Source: an uncultured Rhodospirillaceae bacterium (GTDB lineage: Bacteria; Pseudomonadota; Alphaproteobacteria; Rhodospirillales; Magnetospirillaceae). From it: a stretch of 64,000 nt of DNA. Position 1 is the first letter of the stretch, and each line of letters begins with the position of its first letter. Positions 1 through 9,508 of the stretch are shown piece after piece. The stretch covers positions 62,001 through 126,000 of the forward strand of contig CALABS010000036.1 in assembly GCA_937887565.1 (NCBI GenBank), read 5' to 3'. The notes beneath the pieces were generated by a model. That model was not told the origin of the DNA. It searched no databases and saw nothing but the letters and a program-made list of their open reading frames with translations. The translations under genes and the position numbers were made by a program.

Positions 1-120
1 TTGGGCACCATCCTCGCGGTGGCACGACAGGACGTGGTCGCCACGTGCGACTGGCGGAACGTGGCCGAGGCGCATTGGCACCAAGTTTACGCACCACTTG
101 CGGCGGAACTTGGACGATGA
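1..120 (+). CDS. C-terminal end of a probable glycosyltransferase (partial)
   Basis: Frame 1 is open from the first base to a TGA at 118-120 and encodes about 39 residues ending in DWRNVAEAHWHQVYAPLAAE followed by LGR. A Trp-rich amphipathic tail of this kind (DW..VA...L.VY..L) is typical of the last helix of GT4 glycosyltransferases, and the downstream genes are glycan enzymes. Its stop overlaps the ATG of the next gene (ATGA), so it belongs to the same operon. Family assignment from so short a tail is an inference. Confidence 0.5.
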   Translation: MGTILAVARQDVVATCDWRNVAEAHWHQVYAPLAAELGR

Positions 121-932
121 GTGAACAGCGCGAACTCAGCGGCGACGATCGCCTCGACATCCGGCAACGGCTCGCCTATTTGGTGACCAACCTGCGGCGC
201 AACCTCCGGCTCGGGCCGGGGCTCCGCGTCGTTCCCTACACGTCGCGGCGGACGGAGATCTCTGGCGACACGGCATCGCCGGGACGAATCCTGACCGACG
301 CCTTCATAGCGCATCAATTGCCGACGATCCTGGCGCCCCGGCCGGTGAAAGTTCTCGAGATCGGGTGCGGCAGCGGCAGCCTCTGCGCTAAGCTCGCCGA
401 CCTGGGTTATCGCGGCACCTATGTGGGCGTGGATGTCCAAGACCGCTTCAACCATGCCGAAGTGCCCGGCTTCGACCGACGCTTCATCCTGGGTGATGCC
501 CATGCGTTCGCGGAGACGGGCCCCTTCGACCTGGTGGTTTCGGTCTCCGCCCTCGAGCACATCCCGGATGATGGCCGCCTGATAAATGCCTTGCCGGGCT
601 TGGTGGCCGCAGGTGGAATCGAGCTGCATATCGTGCCGTCGGGGCTCGGCCTTCCCGCCTATCTCTGGCACGGCTACCGGCAGTATACATCGGTGTCACT
701 TCGCGAGCGGTTTGGCGCGGACGGAGTGACCGTCTACGGGTTCGGCGGGCTGCCGAGCTTCCTGGCGCACTTCCTGCTCATCACCTGCGGCGAGATGTTG
801 TCGCGGCTAAAGGTCAGACAACGGTTCCCGAAGGCTTACGCCAGACTGGTCGATCTGACGTTGCGCGCCGACGCCGTGATCCCGTGGGGCCCGACCATGT
901 ACGCCGTCATCCGTCAGGCGCCCGCGCCATGA
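117..932 (+). CDS. SAM-dependent methyltransferase of a glycan cluster
   Basis: A 271-residue class I methyltransferase. Motif I is clear (VLEIGCGSGSLCAKL), followed by an acidic loop (YVGVDVQD) and a motif IV-like VVSVSALEHIPDD, as in the Methyltransf_11/23 families. I chose the ATG at 117 over an in-frame start at 45 because it overlaps the upstream stop as ATGA and the intervening 24 residues look like read-through of the other frame. The C-terminal third is family-specific, and its substrate cannot be read from the sequence. Its place among glycosyltransferases suggests methylation of a sugar or of a glycan end. Confidence 0.8.
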   Translation: MSEQRELSGDDRLDIRQRLAYLVTNLRRNLRLGPGLRVVPYTSRRTEISGDTASPGRILTDAFIAHQLPTILAPRPVKVLEIGCGSGSLCAKLADLGYRGTYVGVDVQDRFNHAEVPGFDRRFILGDAHAFAETGPFDLVVSVSALEHIPDDGRLINALPGLVAAGGIELHIVPSGLGLPAYLWHGYRQYTSVSLRERFGADGVTVYGFGGLPSFLAHFLLITCGEMLSRLKVRQRFPKAYARLVDLTLRADAVIPWGPTMYAVIRQAPAP

Positions 933-2041
933 GTGCCCACGGCCAACGCGATCCCCTTCTCAAGTCCTTTCTGCGCGCCGGCTGGCGTGGGACACTGATG
1001 GCCCATGCGCTCGCGTCGACCGTGACGTCGGGAGGCAGGAATGGCGCGCCCCGCGTCTTCTATGGCGGCGCCCGTGCCGGCAACGTCGGCGGTCCCCTGG
1101 TCAAGGTAAAGCGGCTGCGGGAGTTTTTCCCCGAGCACCACTGGCGTTACAACCTGGTCTACTGCTTGTCCAACGCCCCCTACCTGCCCGCCGCCGCGCT
1201 GGACTGGTTGCGGTGGCGCCGGGTGCCGGTGGTGCTGAACCAGAACGGCGTCTTTTATCCCGGCTGGTATGACGGCGATTGGAAGGGCCAGAACCGTGTC
1301 ATGGCCCGTGCTTATCACCGCGCTGACCATGTGTTCTGGCAAAGTGCGTTCTGCCGCGATGCGGCTGACCGCTTCCTTGGCGAACGGAGTGGACCGGGGG
1401 AGGTTCTCTACAACGCCGTCGACACCCGTCACTTCCGGCCCGCCGGACATCGGCCTGCCCGTCCCTTTACCTTCCTGGTGACCGGAAAGATCGGCAACCA
1501 TCTGGCCTATCGGCTCGAGAGCACGGTGGCGGGCCTTGGTCACGCCCGCAACGCCGGGCTTGACTGCTGCCTTGCGGTGGCGGGCTGGGTAGAGAGCGGT
1601 GCCCGCGCGCTCCTGGAAGCCGCCGCCGACCGCCATGGTGTCGCGACTTCGATCGCCTATCTCGGCCCCTATACCCAAGAAAAGGCGCCGGCCATCTACC
1701 AGGCCGCCGACGCCTACGTCATAACCAAGTACCTGGATCCTTGTCCCAACACCGTTCTTGAAGCGCTGGCTTGTGGGCTGCCGGTATTGTATTCCCGAAG
1801 CGGTGGGGTCCCCGAGCTGGTGGGGCCTGAAGGGGGAGTGGGGTTGCCCGTGCCCGAGGATTGGTCCTCCATCCACATGCCCGATGCCGCCACCATCGGC
1901 GAAGGCATGTTGAAGATCGCCGCCACCGCGCCGGCCATAGCCGTGGAGGCGCGCCGCCGCGCCGTCGACCACTTTGATATCGAGCATTGGATCGGCCGCC
2001 ACCGCACGGTGTTCGAACGGCTCCTGGAGTACCGGACGTGA
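929..2041 (+). CDS. GT4-family glycosyltransferase
   Basis: A 370-residue GT-B glycosyltransferase. The C-terminal donor-binding domain shows the family signature PCPNTVLEALACGLPVLYS (residues 271-289), containing the EX7E-like acid pair, followed by GGVPELV. The N-terminal acceptor domain lacks the usual Gly-rich opening and instead reads RVFYGGARAGNVGGPLVKVKRL. The ATG at 929 overlaps the preceding stop (ATGA), and the stop overlaps the next GTG. It presumably adds one sugar of the repeat unit at the cytoplasmic membrane; donor and linkage are unknown. Confidence 0.85.
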   Translation: MSAHGQRDPLLKSFLRAGWRGTLMAHALASTVTSGGRNGAPRVFYGGARAGNVGGPLVKVKRLREFFPEHHWRYNLVYCLSNAPYLPAAALDWLRWRRVPVVLNQNGVFYPGWYDGDWKGQNRVMARAYHRADHVFWQSAFCRDAADRFLGERSGPGEVLYNAVDTRHFRPAGHRPARPFTFLVTGKIGNHLAYRLESTVAGLGHARNAGLDCCLAVAGWVESGARALLEAAADRHGVATSIAYLGPYTQEKAPAIYQAADAYVITKYLDPCPNTVLEALACGLPVLYSRSGGVPELVGPEGGVGLPVPEDWSSIHMPDAATIGEGMLKIAATAPAIAVEARRRAVDHFDIEHWIGRHRTVFERLLEYRT

Positions 2042-2802
2042 AGCGCGCGATATTGGCGACGGCCGATCTTTTGGCGGTGGTGTGGCGCCTGCTTCCCGGG
2101 CGACTGCGACTGAATTTGGTGACCGGCCTGCTTGTGCTCGACTCCAGGGACCCAGACCCCGGCCAAGGGCTGCGCCGCCTGCTGGCGATCCGGGACCGCC
2201 TTGATCTGGTGACCAATGAACGCGCCATGGCCTATGGCCGGGGTGAACATCCCAAGCACCGGCTCACCGACTATCACCGCTTCTTCATCGACCGCATAGC
2301 CGATGGCGACCGGGTTCTCGACGTCGGCTGCGGCTACGGCGCGGTGGCACGCGCCATCGCCCACGCCCACCCGAATTGCACGGTCACCGGAATCGACATG
2401 GATGGCCCCCGCCTCGCCCAGGCGAGGAATTCGCGGAACCCGGACAACCTGACCTTCGTCGAGGGCGACGCCACCCGGGCCGTGCCCGAGGGCGGCTGGC
2501 ATGTCGTCGTTTTGTCGAACGTGCTGGAACACATCACCGACCGCGTAGGCTTCCTGCGTGCTCTTGCCTCGACCACCGGCGCCGCGCGTCTCCTGATCCG
2601 CGTGCCACTGTTCGAGCGCGACTGGCAGATGGCCCTGCGCCGTGAGCTCGGCGTGGATTTCCGCTCCGACGAGGATCACAAGATCGAGCACACCCTGGCC
2701 GAATTCGAGACCGAGGTCGAGGCCGCCGGTCTCACGATACGCGAAAGGCTCACCGTCTGGGGAGAAATCTGGGCCGACTGCCAAGCGGAGGTGAGTCCAT
2801 GA
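2038..2802 (+). CDS. SAM-dependent methyltransferase
   Basis: A 254-residue class I methyltransferase. Motif I is VLDVGCGYGAVARAI, motif II VTGIDMDGPRL, and motif IV VVVLSNVLEHI, typical of the UbiE/Methyltransf_11 superfamily. The start is the GTG at 2038, which overlaps the upstream TGA (GTGA). The alternative ATG at 1987 would overlap the glycosyltransferase by 55 bases. The ATG of the next gene overlaps this stop (ATGA), so translation is probably coupled. It is the second methyltransferase within 2.8 kb, which suggests a multiply methylated glycan. Confidence 0.8.
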   Translation: MKRAILATADLLAVVWRLLPGRLRLNLVTGLLVLDSRDPDPGQGLRRLLAIRDRLDLVTNERAMAYGRGEHPKHRLTDYHRFFIDRIADGDRVLDVGCGYGAVARAIAHAHPNCTVTGIDMDGPRLAQARNSRNPDNLTFVEGDATRAVPEGGWHVVVLSNVLEHITDRVGFLRALASTTGAARLLIRVPLFERDWQMALRRELGVDFRSDEDHKIEHTLAEFETEVEAAGLTIRERLTVWGEIWADCQAEVSP

Positions 2803-3668
2803 TTCCTCAGGCAACCAACCCCTCCGTCACGGTGATCATCCCTTGCTACAACAGTGGGCGCACCTTGCCGTTCACCCTGGACAGCCTGCGCATCCAGACC
2901 TATCAGCCATTGGAAATTATCGTCATCGACGACGGGTCGACCGATCCTGATACCATCGCCTATGTCGATTCACTTTCCGACGTGCGTGTGGTCCGCCAGG
3001 AGAACAAAGGTCTGCCATCGGCCCGCAACGCTGGATTCCGGGCCGCCGCCAGCCGCTATGTCCTGCCACTCGACGCCGACGACTGGCTTGAACCCGACGC
3101 GGTCGCCAAATTGATGCACGCGCTCCTCACCAATAACGATGCGCATTACACCTACAGCCACATGCAGCTGGAGGGGGAGGCCAAGGGAATTCTCGCCAAG
3201 AGATACAATTTCTTTGAACAGCTTTTCTTCAACCAGATGCCGTATTGCCTGATGCTGCCCAAGGCGTTGTGGGCCGAGATTGGCGGCTACGACGAGAGCA
3301 TGCGCCGCGGGTATGAGGACTGGGATTTCAATATCCGCCTGGGTGCCACGGGCTGTACCGGCGTGGTCGTTCCCGAGCCGCTTTTTCATTACCGGGTCAG
3401 CAGTGGCGGCATGCTGCTGTCGACGTCGACGAAGCATCATGGCGACCTGTGGCGGCAGATTCAGCTCAAGAACCGCGAGCTGTTCTCGCCCCGGACCCTG
3501 ATCGCCCTTTGGAGACGCTGGCGGCGGAGGCCGTCCACCTACCCGTTGGTGTTCTATTTCGGCTGGCTTTCCCTGCACCGGCTGCTGCCGAAAAGATCGT
3601 TCCAGGCGTTGTTCCGCCAGTTGATGCTCCGGTCGCATGGGCGCCGGGTCACCGAGAGGTCTCGCTGA
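2799..3668 (+). CDS. Family 2 glycosyltransferase
   Basis: A 289-residue GT-A inverting glycosyltransferase. The N-terminus has the nucleotide-sugar fold VTVIIPCYNSG, with DDGST at 44-48 and the metal-binding DAD at 92-94 (LPLDADDW). Further on, an ED pair in GYEDWDFNIRLG supplies the likely catalytic base region. A Trp/Arg-rich basic C-terminus may contact the membrane. The start overlaps the previous stop (ATGA), and the next gene begins one base after this stop. Confidence 0.88.
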   Translation: MIPQATNPSVTVIIPCYNSGRTLPFTLDSLRIQTYQPLEIIVIDDGSTDPDTIAYVDSLSDVRVVRQENKGLPSARNAGFRAAASRYVLPLDADDWLEPDAVAKLMHALLTNNDAHYTYSHMQLEGEAKGILAKRYNFFEQLFFNQMPYCLMLPKALWAEIGGYDESMRRGYEDWDFNIRLGATGCTGVVVPEPLFHYRVSSGGMLLSTSTKHHGDLWRQIQLKNRELFSPRTLIALWRRWRRRPSTYPLVFYFGWLSLHRLLPKRSFQALFRQLMLRSHGRRVTERSR

Positions 3669-3669
3669 C

Positions 3670-5583
3670 ATGTGCGGACTGGCCGGCATCCTTGGTCGCG
3701 ACGACCCCACGCAGGTCGCGATCGCCGCCATGACGGCGGCGTTGACCCACCGAGGCCCCGATGACGGCGGCACCTGGGTCGACCCGGCGGCCGGCGTCGC
3801 CCTGGGCCACCGCCGGCTCGCCATCCGCGACCTCAGTCCGGCCGGCCATCAGCCCATGACGTCGGCCGATGGCCGTTATGTGGTCGTCTACAACGGCGAG
3901 ATTTTCAATGCCGAGGACCTGCGTGCCGACCTTCCCGGAATTGCGTGGCGCGGCCACAGCGATACCGAAGTGCTGGTCGAGGCCTGTGCCGCATGGGGAA
4001 TCGCGGCCACCGTCCGCAGACTGATCGGCATGTTCGCCTTCGCCCTGTGGGACCGCGCCGAGCGTGTCCTGTGGCTGGGCCGTGACCGCCTGGGTATCAA
4101 GCCGCTGTACTGGGGAGAGAATGGCGGCGCGATCTTGTTCGCCTCGGAATTGAAGGCGCTGGCGGCTCATCCCGGCTGGACGCCGCGCGTCAACCGCGCA
4201 GCGGCCGCGGCATTCCTGCGTTTCGCATACGTGCCGGCGCCCATGTCCATCTATGCCGGCATCACCAAGCTGCCGCCCGGGCACTTGGCGCGCATCGAGG
4301 TCGGCAGGCCCGCGTCCTTGACCGCGTACTGGAGCCCCGAGGACGTGGCGCAAGCCGGCCTGTCCAATCCGTTGGACCTGTCCGATATCGAGGCGGCCGA
4401 CCAACTGGAGGAACTTCTCTGCGACGCGGTGCGCCGCCGGCTGGTCGCCGACGTCCCGGTGGGGGCATTCCTCTCGGGCGGCGTCGATTCCTCGGCGGTC
4501 GTCGCGCTGATGGCCAAGGCCAGCCCCCACCGTGTACGCAGCTTCACCATCGGCTTCGAGGAGGCCGACTACAGCGAGGCGGCGCACGCGGAGGCGGTGG
4601 CGCGCCACCTGGGCACCGATCACACCACCCTAACCGTCCGCCCCAGCGACGCCATGGATGTGATTCCCTCCCTTCCCGAGTGGTACGACGAACCGTTCGG
4701 CGATTCCTCTATGATCCCGACCTATCTTGTCTCGCAACTGACGCGGGAGCATGTGACGGTCGCCCTGTCCGGTGACGGCGGTGACGAGGCATTCGCCGGC
4801 TACAACCGCTATTTGCTGGCTTCCGGCCTTTGGCGGCGCCTGGGTTGGATGCCGCGCCGCCTGCGCTCTCTGGCCAGGAACGCGGTGGAGGCGCTGCCGC
4901 CCGCCGCGTGGAGCCGCTTGCTGGCACCGCTTCCGGTGCCGCCACAGGCCGGCGACAAGGCCCACAAGTTCGCCGGGGTTCTGGATGCCGGCACCATCGA
5001 CGACCTCTACCGCCGCCTGATTTCGCAATGGCAGGATGTCTCCGCGCTGATGCCGGGACAGGATGGTTGGGGCCACAGGCCATGGACCGCCAACCTGGCA
5101 GAAGTGGTTTCCGACCCGATCCGGCGCATGCAGCTGATCGATCAGATGACCTACCTGCCCGATGACATCCTGACAAAAGTAGACCGGGCCAGTATGGCGG
5201 TGGCGCTGGAAGTGCGCGTGCCCATTCTGGACCATCGGGTCGTGGAGTTTTCTTGGCGACTGCCAAGGCGGCAATGCCTGCGCGGCGGGGCAGGCAAATG
5301 GCTGTTGCGGCAGGTTCTCTATCGCCACGTGCCGAAGGAACTCATCGAGAGACCCAAGATGGGTTTCGGCGTCCCCATCGCCGAATGGCTGCGCGGCCCC
5401 TTGCGGGCCTGGGCGGAGGACCTGCTGTCCCCTGAAGCCCTGGGGGCATCGAATCTGGTCGATGCCCGTCCGGTGCGCGCGGCGTGGGCCACTCACCTGT
5501 CAGGGCGGCGAAATCTCCAATACGGGTTGTGGAATGTGCTGATGCTACAGGCGTGGCATCGTCGCTGGGGAGTCGCGGCGTGA
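3670..5583 (+). CDS. asnB: AsnB-type glutamine amidotransferase (asparagine synthase-like), copy 1
   Basis: A 637-residue class II amidotransferase with the two-domain asparagine synthase layout. The N-terminal glutaminase has catalytic Cys2 (MCGLAGILG), RGPDDGG at 28-34 and NGEIFN at 75-80. The synthetase domain has the ATP-binding SGGVDS at 269-274 and SGDGGDEAFAGYNRY. Start chosen at 3670 because Cys2 must be exposed after Met removal; an in-frame ATG at 3637 would bury it. In polysaccharide loci such enzymes amidate sugar carboxylates (for example uronic acids), whereas in metabolism they make asparagine. Location favours the glycan role, but the sequence does not prove it. Two further copies lie within 12 kb. 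Confidence 0.88.
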   Translation: MCGLAGILGRDDPTQVAIAAMTAALTHRGPDDGGTWVDPAAGVALGHRRLAIRDLSPAGHQPMTSADGRYVVVYNGEIFNAEDLRADLPGIAWRGHSDTEVLVEACAAWGIAATVRRLIGMFAFALWDRAERVLWLGRDRLGIKPLYWGENGGAILFASELKALAAHPGWTPRVNRAAAAAFLRFAYVPAPMSIYAGITKLPPGHLARIEVGRPASLTAYWSPEDVAQAGLSNPLDLSDIEAADQLEELLCDAVRRRLVADVPVGAFLSGGVDSSAVVALMAKASPHRVRSFTIGFEEADYSEAAHAEAVARHLGTDHTTLTVRPSDAMDVIPSLPEWYDEPFGDSSMIPTYLVSQLTREHVTVALSGDGGDEAFAGYNRYLLASGLWRRLGWMPRRLRSLARNAVEALPPAAWSRLLAPLPVPPQAGDKAHKFAGVLDAGTIDDLYRRLISQWQDVSALMPGQDGWGHRPWTANLAEVVSDPIRRMQLIDQMTYLPDDILTKVDRASMAVALEVRVPILDHRVVEFSWRLPRRQCLRGGAGKWLLRQVLYRHVPKELIERPKMGFGVPIAEWLRGPLRAWAEDLLSPEALGASNLVDARPVRAAWATHLSGRRNLQYGLWNVLMLQAWHRRWGVAA

Positions 5584-6713
5584 TCACCATTACCCACCTC
5601 ATCACCAGTCTGGAAAGAGGCGGCGCCGAGTGGATGCTGACCAAGCTCGTGGATCAGCTGCCGCGTGACCGCTTCCGGTGCAAGGTCATCTCGCTGATGC
5701 GGGAAGGTCCCCTGGGCGATGTCTTGCGCGCTCGGGGAATCGAGGTGATGTCGCTGGGCATGATACGCGGTCGACTGTCTCCCTCTGGCATGGTCCGCCT
5801 GGCCCGTCAACTGATCAAGGACAGTCCCGACGTCCTTCAAACCTGGCTCTACCATGCCGACCTTGCCGGTCTGGCTGCGGTGCTGTTGCCTCACGCGCCC
5901 CGGCTGGTATGGAACATCCGGTGTTCCAATCTGGACATGGATGACTATTCACTGTCCTCCGCCATTGTCCGGCACCTCCTGGCCCGGGGATCCAGAGTGC
6001 CAAAGTACATCGTCTTCAATTCACATGCCGGCATGGAGGCGCATCTGGCGCTGGGCTATCGACCTCGCGCCTCGAGCATCCTGCCAAACGGCTTCGACCT
6101 CGATACCTGCCGTCCCGATCCCACTGCGAGACAGCGGGTGCGAGCCGAGCTAGGACTGCCGGAGGATGCAGTCGTGGTTGGCAACGTCGCCCGTTATGAC
6201 CCCATGAAGGATCATCGCAACTTCCTGCGCGCGGCGGCGATCGTTTCCGATGGCGCACCGGGTACCCATTTTGTCGCCGTCGGCGCCGGAACCGACAGTC
6301 CGGACTTGGCTGATCAGATCCGCCGGAATGAACTGGGAGGACAGGTTCACTGCCTCGGCGTGCATCCCGCACCAGCGAGCATCATCGCGGGGCTCGACAT
6401 ACTGGTGTCCGCCTCGGCCTATGGCGAGGGTTTCCCCAATGTGATTGGCGAGGCGATGGCCTGCGGCGTTCCTTGCATCGCCACCGCCACCGGTGACTGC
6501 CACCGGATCATCGCCGGCACCGGGCTGGTGGTCCCGACGCGCAATCCCGCCGCCCTCGCCGAGGCAATGCTCACGATGGTCGCCGCGGGCCACGAGGCAC
6601 GCTCGCGACTGGGTGCGCAAGCGAGACGGCGCATCGCGGAGCATTACTCGCTGGATTCCATCACGGCCCGCTACGCGGCGCTATACGAAACCCTGGTCAG
6701 CCAATCGCGGTAG
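5580..6713 (+). CDS. GT4-family glycosyltransferase
   Basis: A 377-residue GT-B enzyme. The N-terminus (ITHLITSLERGGAEWML) is the classic GT4 opening with the Gly-Gly-Ala-Glu loop, and the donor domain carries GEGFPNVIGEAMACGVPC from residue 282. GTG at 5580 is preferred since it overlaps the asparagine synthase stop (GTGA), as for its neighbours; an in-frame ATG at 5484 would add 32 unlike residues. It is the last gene of the plus-strand operon. Its 3' end overlaps the convergent second amidotransferase gene by 43 bases. Confidence 0.87.
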   Translation: MITITHLITSLERGGAEWMLTKLVDQLPRDRFRCKVISLMREGPLGDVLRARGIEVMSLGMIRGRLSPSGMVRLARQLIKDSPDVLQTWLYHADLAGLAAVLLPHAPRLVWNIRCSNLDMDDYSLSSAIVRHLLARGSRVPKYIVFNSHAGMEAHLALGYRPRASSILPNGFDLDTCRPDPTARQRVRAELGLPEDAVVVGNVARYDPMKDHRNFLRAAAIVSDGAPGTHFVAVGAGTDSPDLADQIRRNELGGQVHCLGVHPAPASIIAGLDILVSASAYGEGFPNVIGEAMACGVPCIATATGDCHRIIAGTGLVVPTRNPAALAEAMLTMVAAGHEARSRLGAQARRRIAEHYSLDSITARYAALYETLVSQSR

Positions 6714-8566
6714 GCCAAAACCGTCCATACCGGCAGGGCCGGTCCCCGACGGTGAAGGAATGCGTCCCAGGCGCCGCGGACCGCGCCGCCCTCCAGCAGA
6801 GGATCCGATACCGCCTCGTCGATCAAAGCCTCGGCCCAACCCCGCAACGGCCCTTTCAACCAACCGTCGAGGGGAACACCGAAACCCATCTTGGGACGCT
6901 CGACCAAGGCATCGGGAACGTGGCGCCGCAAGACCTCGCGCAAGACCATCTTGCCCCGATCACCCGTCGCGGTGAGCTTCAAACTCGACGGCACGGTCCA
7001 AGCCCATTCGACGACCCGGTGGCTCAGCAGTGGCACGCGGACCTCGAGCGACCGGGCCATGGACGCTCTATCCACCTTGGTCAACACTTCGTCGGGAAGA
7101 TAGCTCGCCTGATCGGCTGCCATCATCCGCTCGGGCCAGTCCAGACCGCCGAAGCAGGCGGGATCAGGGCCGGAACCGGAAGCATCTTGGACCACGGGTG
7201 GCTGAGGCCAAGCGGAGACCAAGTGGTCGTATACCCGCTCTTCCGGAGTCGCGAGATAGCCGGCAAATCGACGAACCCGACGCGAAAGCCCGTCGCTGCC
7301 CCGATAACGTCCACCAGAAAGCGCGTCCACCGGACCATCCCACACCCAGGACGGCAATGACACCAGGCACGCGGCCAGCGGAGACGCCAGCAACCCCAGG
7401 CGACGCCGCGCCGCGGCGATCCTTCCGGCCCAGAAATAACGCGGGTAACCGCCGAAGAGCTCGTCACCCCCGTCACCGGCCAGGGCCACGGTCACATGTT
7501 CACGCGCGAAAGCGCACAGCATGCGCATGGGCAAGGCGCCGACATCGGCGAAGGGCTCGTCATGGCTGGCCGTAACATCGGGCAGCAATGCCAGCATGTC
7601 CGCGGCGGTGAACGGCAGGCTAGCATGCTCGATGCCCAGGTCGGCCGCCACCCGTCCGGCATGGCGCGATTCGTCGTGGCTGCCATCGGCGAAGCCGATG
7701 GAAAAGCTTTTCACCTGGCGCCCGCCACGGGCCATCAGGGCCGCCACCGTCGAGCTATCGATTCCGCCCGACAAGAACACCCCGAGCGGCACATCCGCCA
7801 GCATCTGGCCGCCGACCACGTCTCCGAGGAGGGCCTCCAATTCTTCGGCGGCCTCCTCCATGGCTAGGTTGGGACGTCGGCGCGACGACAGGCAGGCATC
7901 CTCAATCCGCCACCAGCGCATTTCATCCCAAGCGCCGTTCCGCCATCGCAACATTCCTCCCGGGGGTAATTTCCGCGCCCCCTTCACGATGGTCAGCGGC
8001 GCCGGCACATTCAGCCAGCGGAAGTAGGAGGCCAGCGCCGCCGGCTCGACGCCGCCATCCAGCCAGGAAAGGCCGCGCAGCGGTGCCAGTGTCGAGGCGA
8101 AAGCAAGACCCCCGCCTGGACGCGGGGCATAGACCAGCGGCTTGATGCCCAGGCGGTCGCGAGCCAACCACAGTTCACCCCTCACGCGGTCCCACAGGCC
8201 GAAGGCGAACATGCCGTCCAGTCTTTCCAATGCGCCGGCCACACCCCAACGCTCAACCGCCGCCAGCAGCACCTCTGTATCCGAGTGGCCTCGGAAGCAA
8301 ACGTCATCCAGCTCCCGGCGCAGGTGGGGAGCGTTGTAGACCTCGCCGTTGTAGGTGATGATATAGCGTCCGGTCGGCGACGCCATGGGCTGCGCACCCG
8401 CATCCGAAAGGTCCTGGACCGCCAGCCTGCGATGGCCCAACCACACAGGGACGGTCGGGTCGCTCCACTCCCCCGCCCCGTCCGGCCCCCGGTCGGCAAG
8501 CTGGTCGCGGCGGGCGCGCCAGTCCTCATCGGCCGGCGTCCCCACCAATCCAATGATCCCGCACAT
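6671..8566 (-). CDS. asnB: AsnB-type glutamine amidotransferase, copy 2
   Basis: A 631-residue homologue of copy 1. It has Cys2 (MCGIIGLVG), RGPDGAG, YNGEVYN and the ATP-pyrophosphatase loop SGGIDS at 266-271. Both copies share the C-terminal block ERPKMGFGVP, which suggests they are close paralogues of the capsule/exopolysaccharide amidotransferase subtype. It ends the minus-strand operon, 12 bases after the GT2 gene, and runs tail-to-tail into the plus-strand operon with a 43-base overlap. Substrate unknown; amidation of a sugar acid is an inference from context. Confidence 0.87.
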   Translation of the reverse strand: MCGIIGLVGTPADEDWRARRDQLADRGPDGAGEWSDPTVPVWLGHRRLAVQDLSDAGAQPMASPTGRYIITYNGEVYNAPHLRRELDDVCFRGHSDTEVLLAAVERWGVAGALERLDGMFAFGLWDRVRGELWLARDRLGIKPLVYAPRPGGGLAFASTLAPLRGLSWLDGGVEPAALASYFRWLNVPAPLTIVKGARKLPPGGMLRWRNGAWDEMRWWRIEDACLSSRRRPNLAMEEAAEELEALLGDVVGGQMLADVPLGVFLSGGIDSSTVAALMARGGRQVKSFSIGFADGSHDESRHAGRVAADLGIEHASLPFTAADMLALLPDVTASHDEPFADVGALPMRMLCAFAREHVTVALAGDGGDELFGGYPRYFWAGRIAAARRRLGLLASPLAACLVSLPSWVWDGPVDALSGGRYRGSDGLSRRVRRFAGYLATPEERVYDHLVSAWPQPPVVQDASGSGPDPACFGGLDWPERMMAADQASYLPDEVLTKVDRASMARSLEVRVPLLSHRVVEWAWTVPSSLKLTATGDRGKMVLREVLRRHVPDALVERPKMGFGVPLDGWLKGPLRGWAEALIDEAVSDPLLEGGAVRGAWDAFLHRRGPALPVWTVLAYRDWLTRVSYSAA

Positions 8567-8578
8567 GCAAGCCCCCCC

Positions 8579-9508
8579 TCAGCCGAATCGGCGCAGCAGG
8601 CCCAGTGCCCGCGAAGCCGCCACCAAGCCATCACCCACGCGGTGACCGGCGGCAAACAGCCCCGCCATCGCGACCGCCTTTGGGATCGTGGCGATGGAGA
8701 GGCCGCGGCCCCAGGCATCCCATGCCCCCGGCAAGCCGGCACGCCAGCGATGGTAGGCCAGGCGCAGCCACTGCTCGCGCCACCGGGCGGCATCGACAGC
8801 GCGCATGAAGTCGCCGTGCTCGGCCAGCACCGCCTCGGCACACCGGGCGCTCTCGGCGGCGCGAGAGGTGTCGGCCGTCACCGATCCCGGCCTGCCGACC
8901 GTATAGATCCGCATCACCTCGGGACAAACCCACAGCGGCGTCTCGCGGGCGAAAGCGAGATAACTGAGCGTACCGCAGGAACGCCGCGTGCCAAGATCAC
9001 GGTAGAGGTGAGTTGCGATCCAGCCACGCTCCATCATCGGCAAATACTCCCCCGAATGTCGTCCACGAACCATGTCCTCCGCGGACAGCAGACCATCGTA
9101 ATCGGGCTCGGCCACGGTCGAGGCTCCGGTCTGGGTGCGGCAGGCGGTGAAACACAGCGGGTTGCCCGCCGGCCAACGGGCGAGCACGCGCGCAAGCACC
9201 TGGGGCCAGTCGGCCACCAGCCGGTCGTCTGCATCCAGGATCGCAACCAGATCACCGGTCGCCGCCAGAATGCCGGTGTTGCGAGCCGCGCACATCCCGC
9301 GGTTTCGGTCATGGCGTATCAGGCGGGCGGCGGGCCAGGCGGACACCTGCGCGGCGAGGGCATCGCCATCCGGGCTGCCGTCATCAACGACCACCGCGTC
9401 GACTGGGACGGTTGCCTCGGGGCCGAAGACCGAGGCCAACGCGGCGGCGACAAGGGTCGAGGCTTTGTAGACGGGAATGACGAACGTGATGGAGGCTCGC
9501 ACGCTCAT
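8579..9508 (-). CDS. Family 2 glycosyltransferase
   Basis: A 309-residue GT-A enzyme: ITFVIPVYKAS at the start, DDGSPDG at 42-48 and LDADDRL at 91-97, the metal/nucleotide-sugar site. The ATG at 9508 overlaps the stop of the preceding glycosyltransferase gene. A longer reading to 9661 adds 51 residues that fall inside that gene and look non-native. The C-terminal half (QWLRLAYHRWRAGLPGAW) is basic and aromatic, suggesting membrane association. It is followed after 12 bases by asnB copy 2. Confidence 0.86.
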   Translation of the reverse strand: MSVRASITFVIPVYKASTLVAAALASVFGPEATVPVDAVVVDDGSPDGDALAAQVSAWPAARLIRHDRNRGMCAARNTGILAATGDLVAILDADDRLVADWPQVLARVLARWPAGNPLCFTACRTQTGASTVAEPDYDGLLSAEDMVRGRHSGEYLPMMERGWIATHLYRDLGTRRSCGTLSYLAFARETPLWVCPEVMRIYTVGRPGSVTADTSRAAESARCAEAVLAEHGDFMRAVDAARWREQWLRLAYHRWRAGLPGAWDAWGRGLSIATIPKAVAMAGLFAAGHRVGDGLVAASRALGLLRRFG

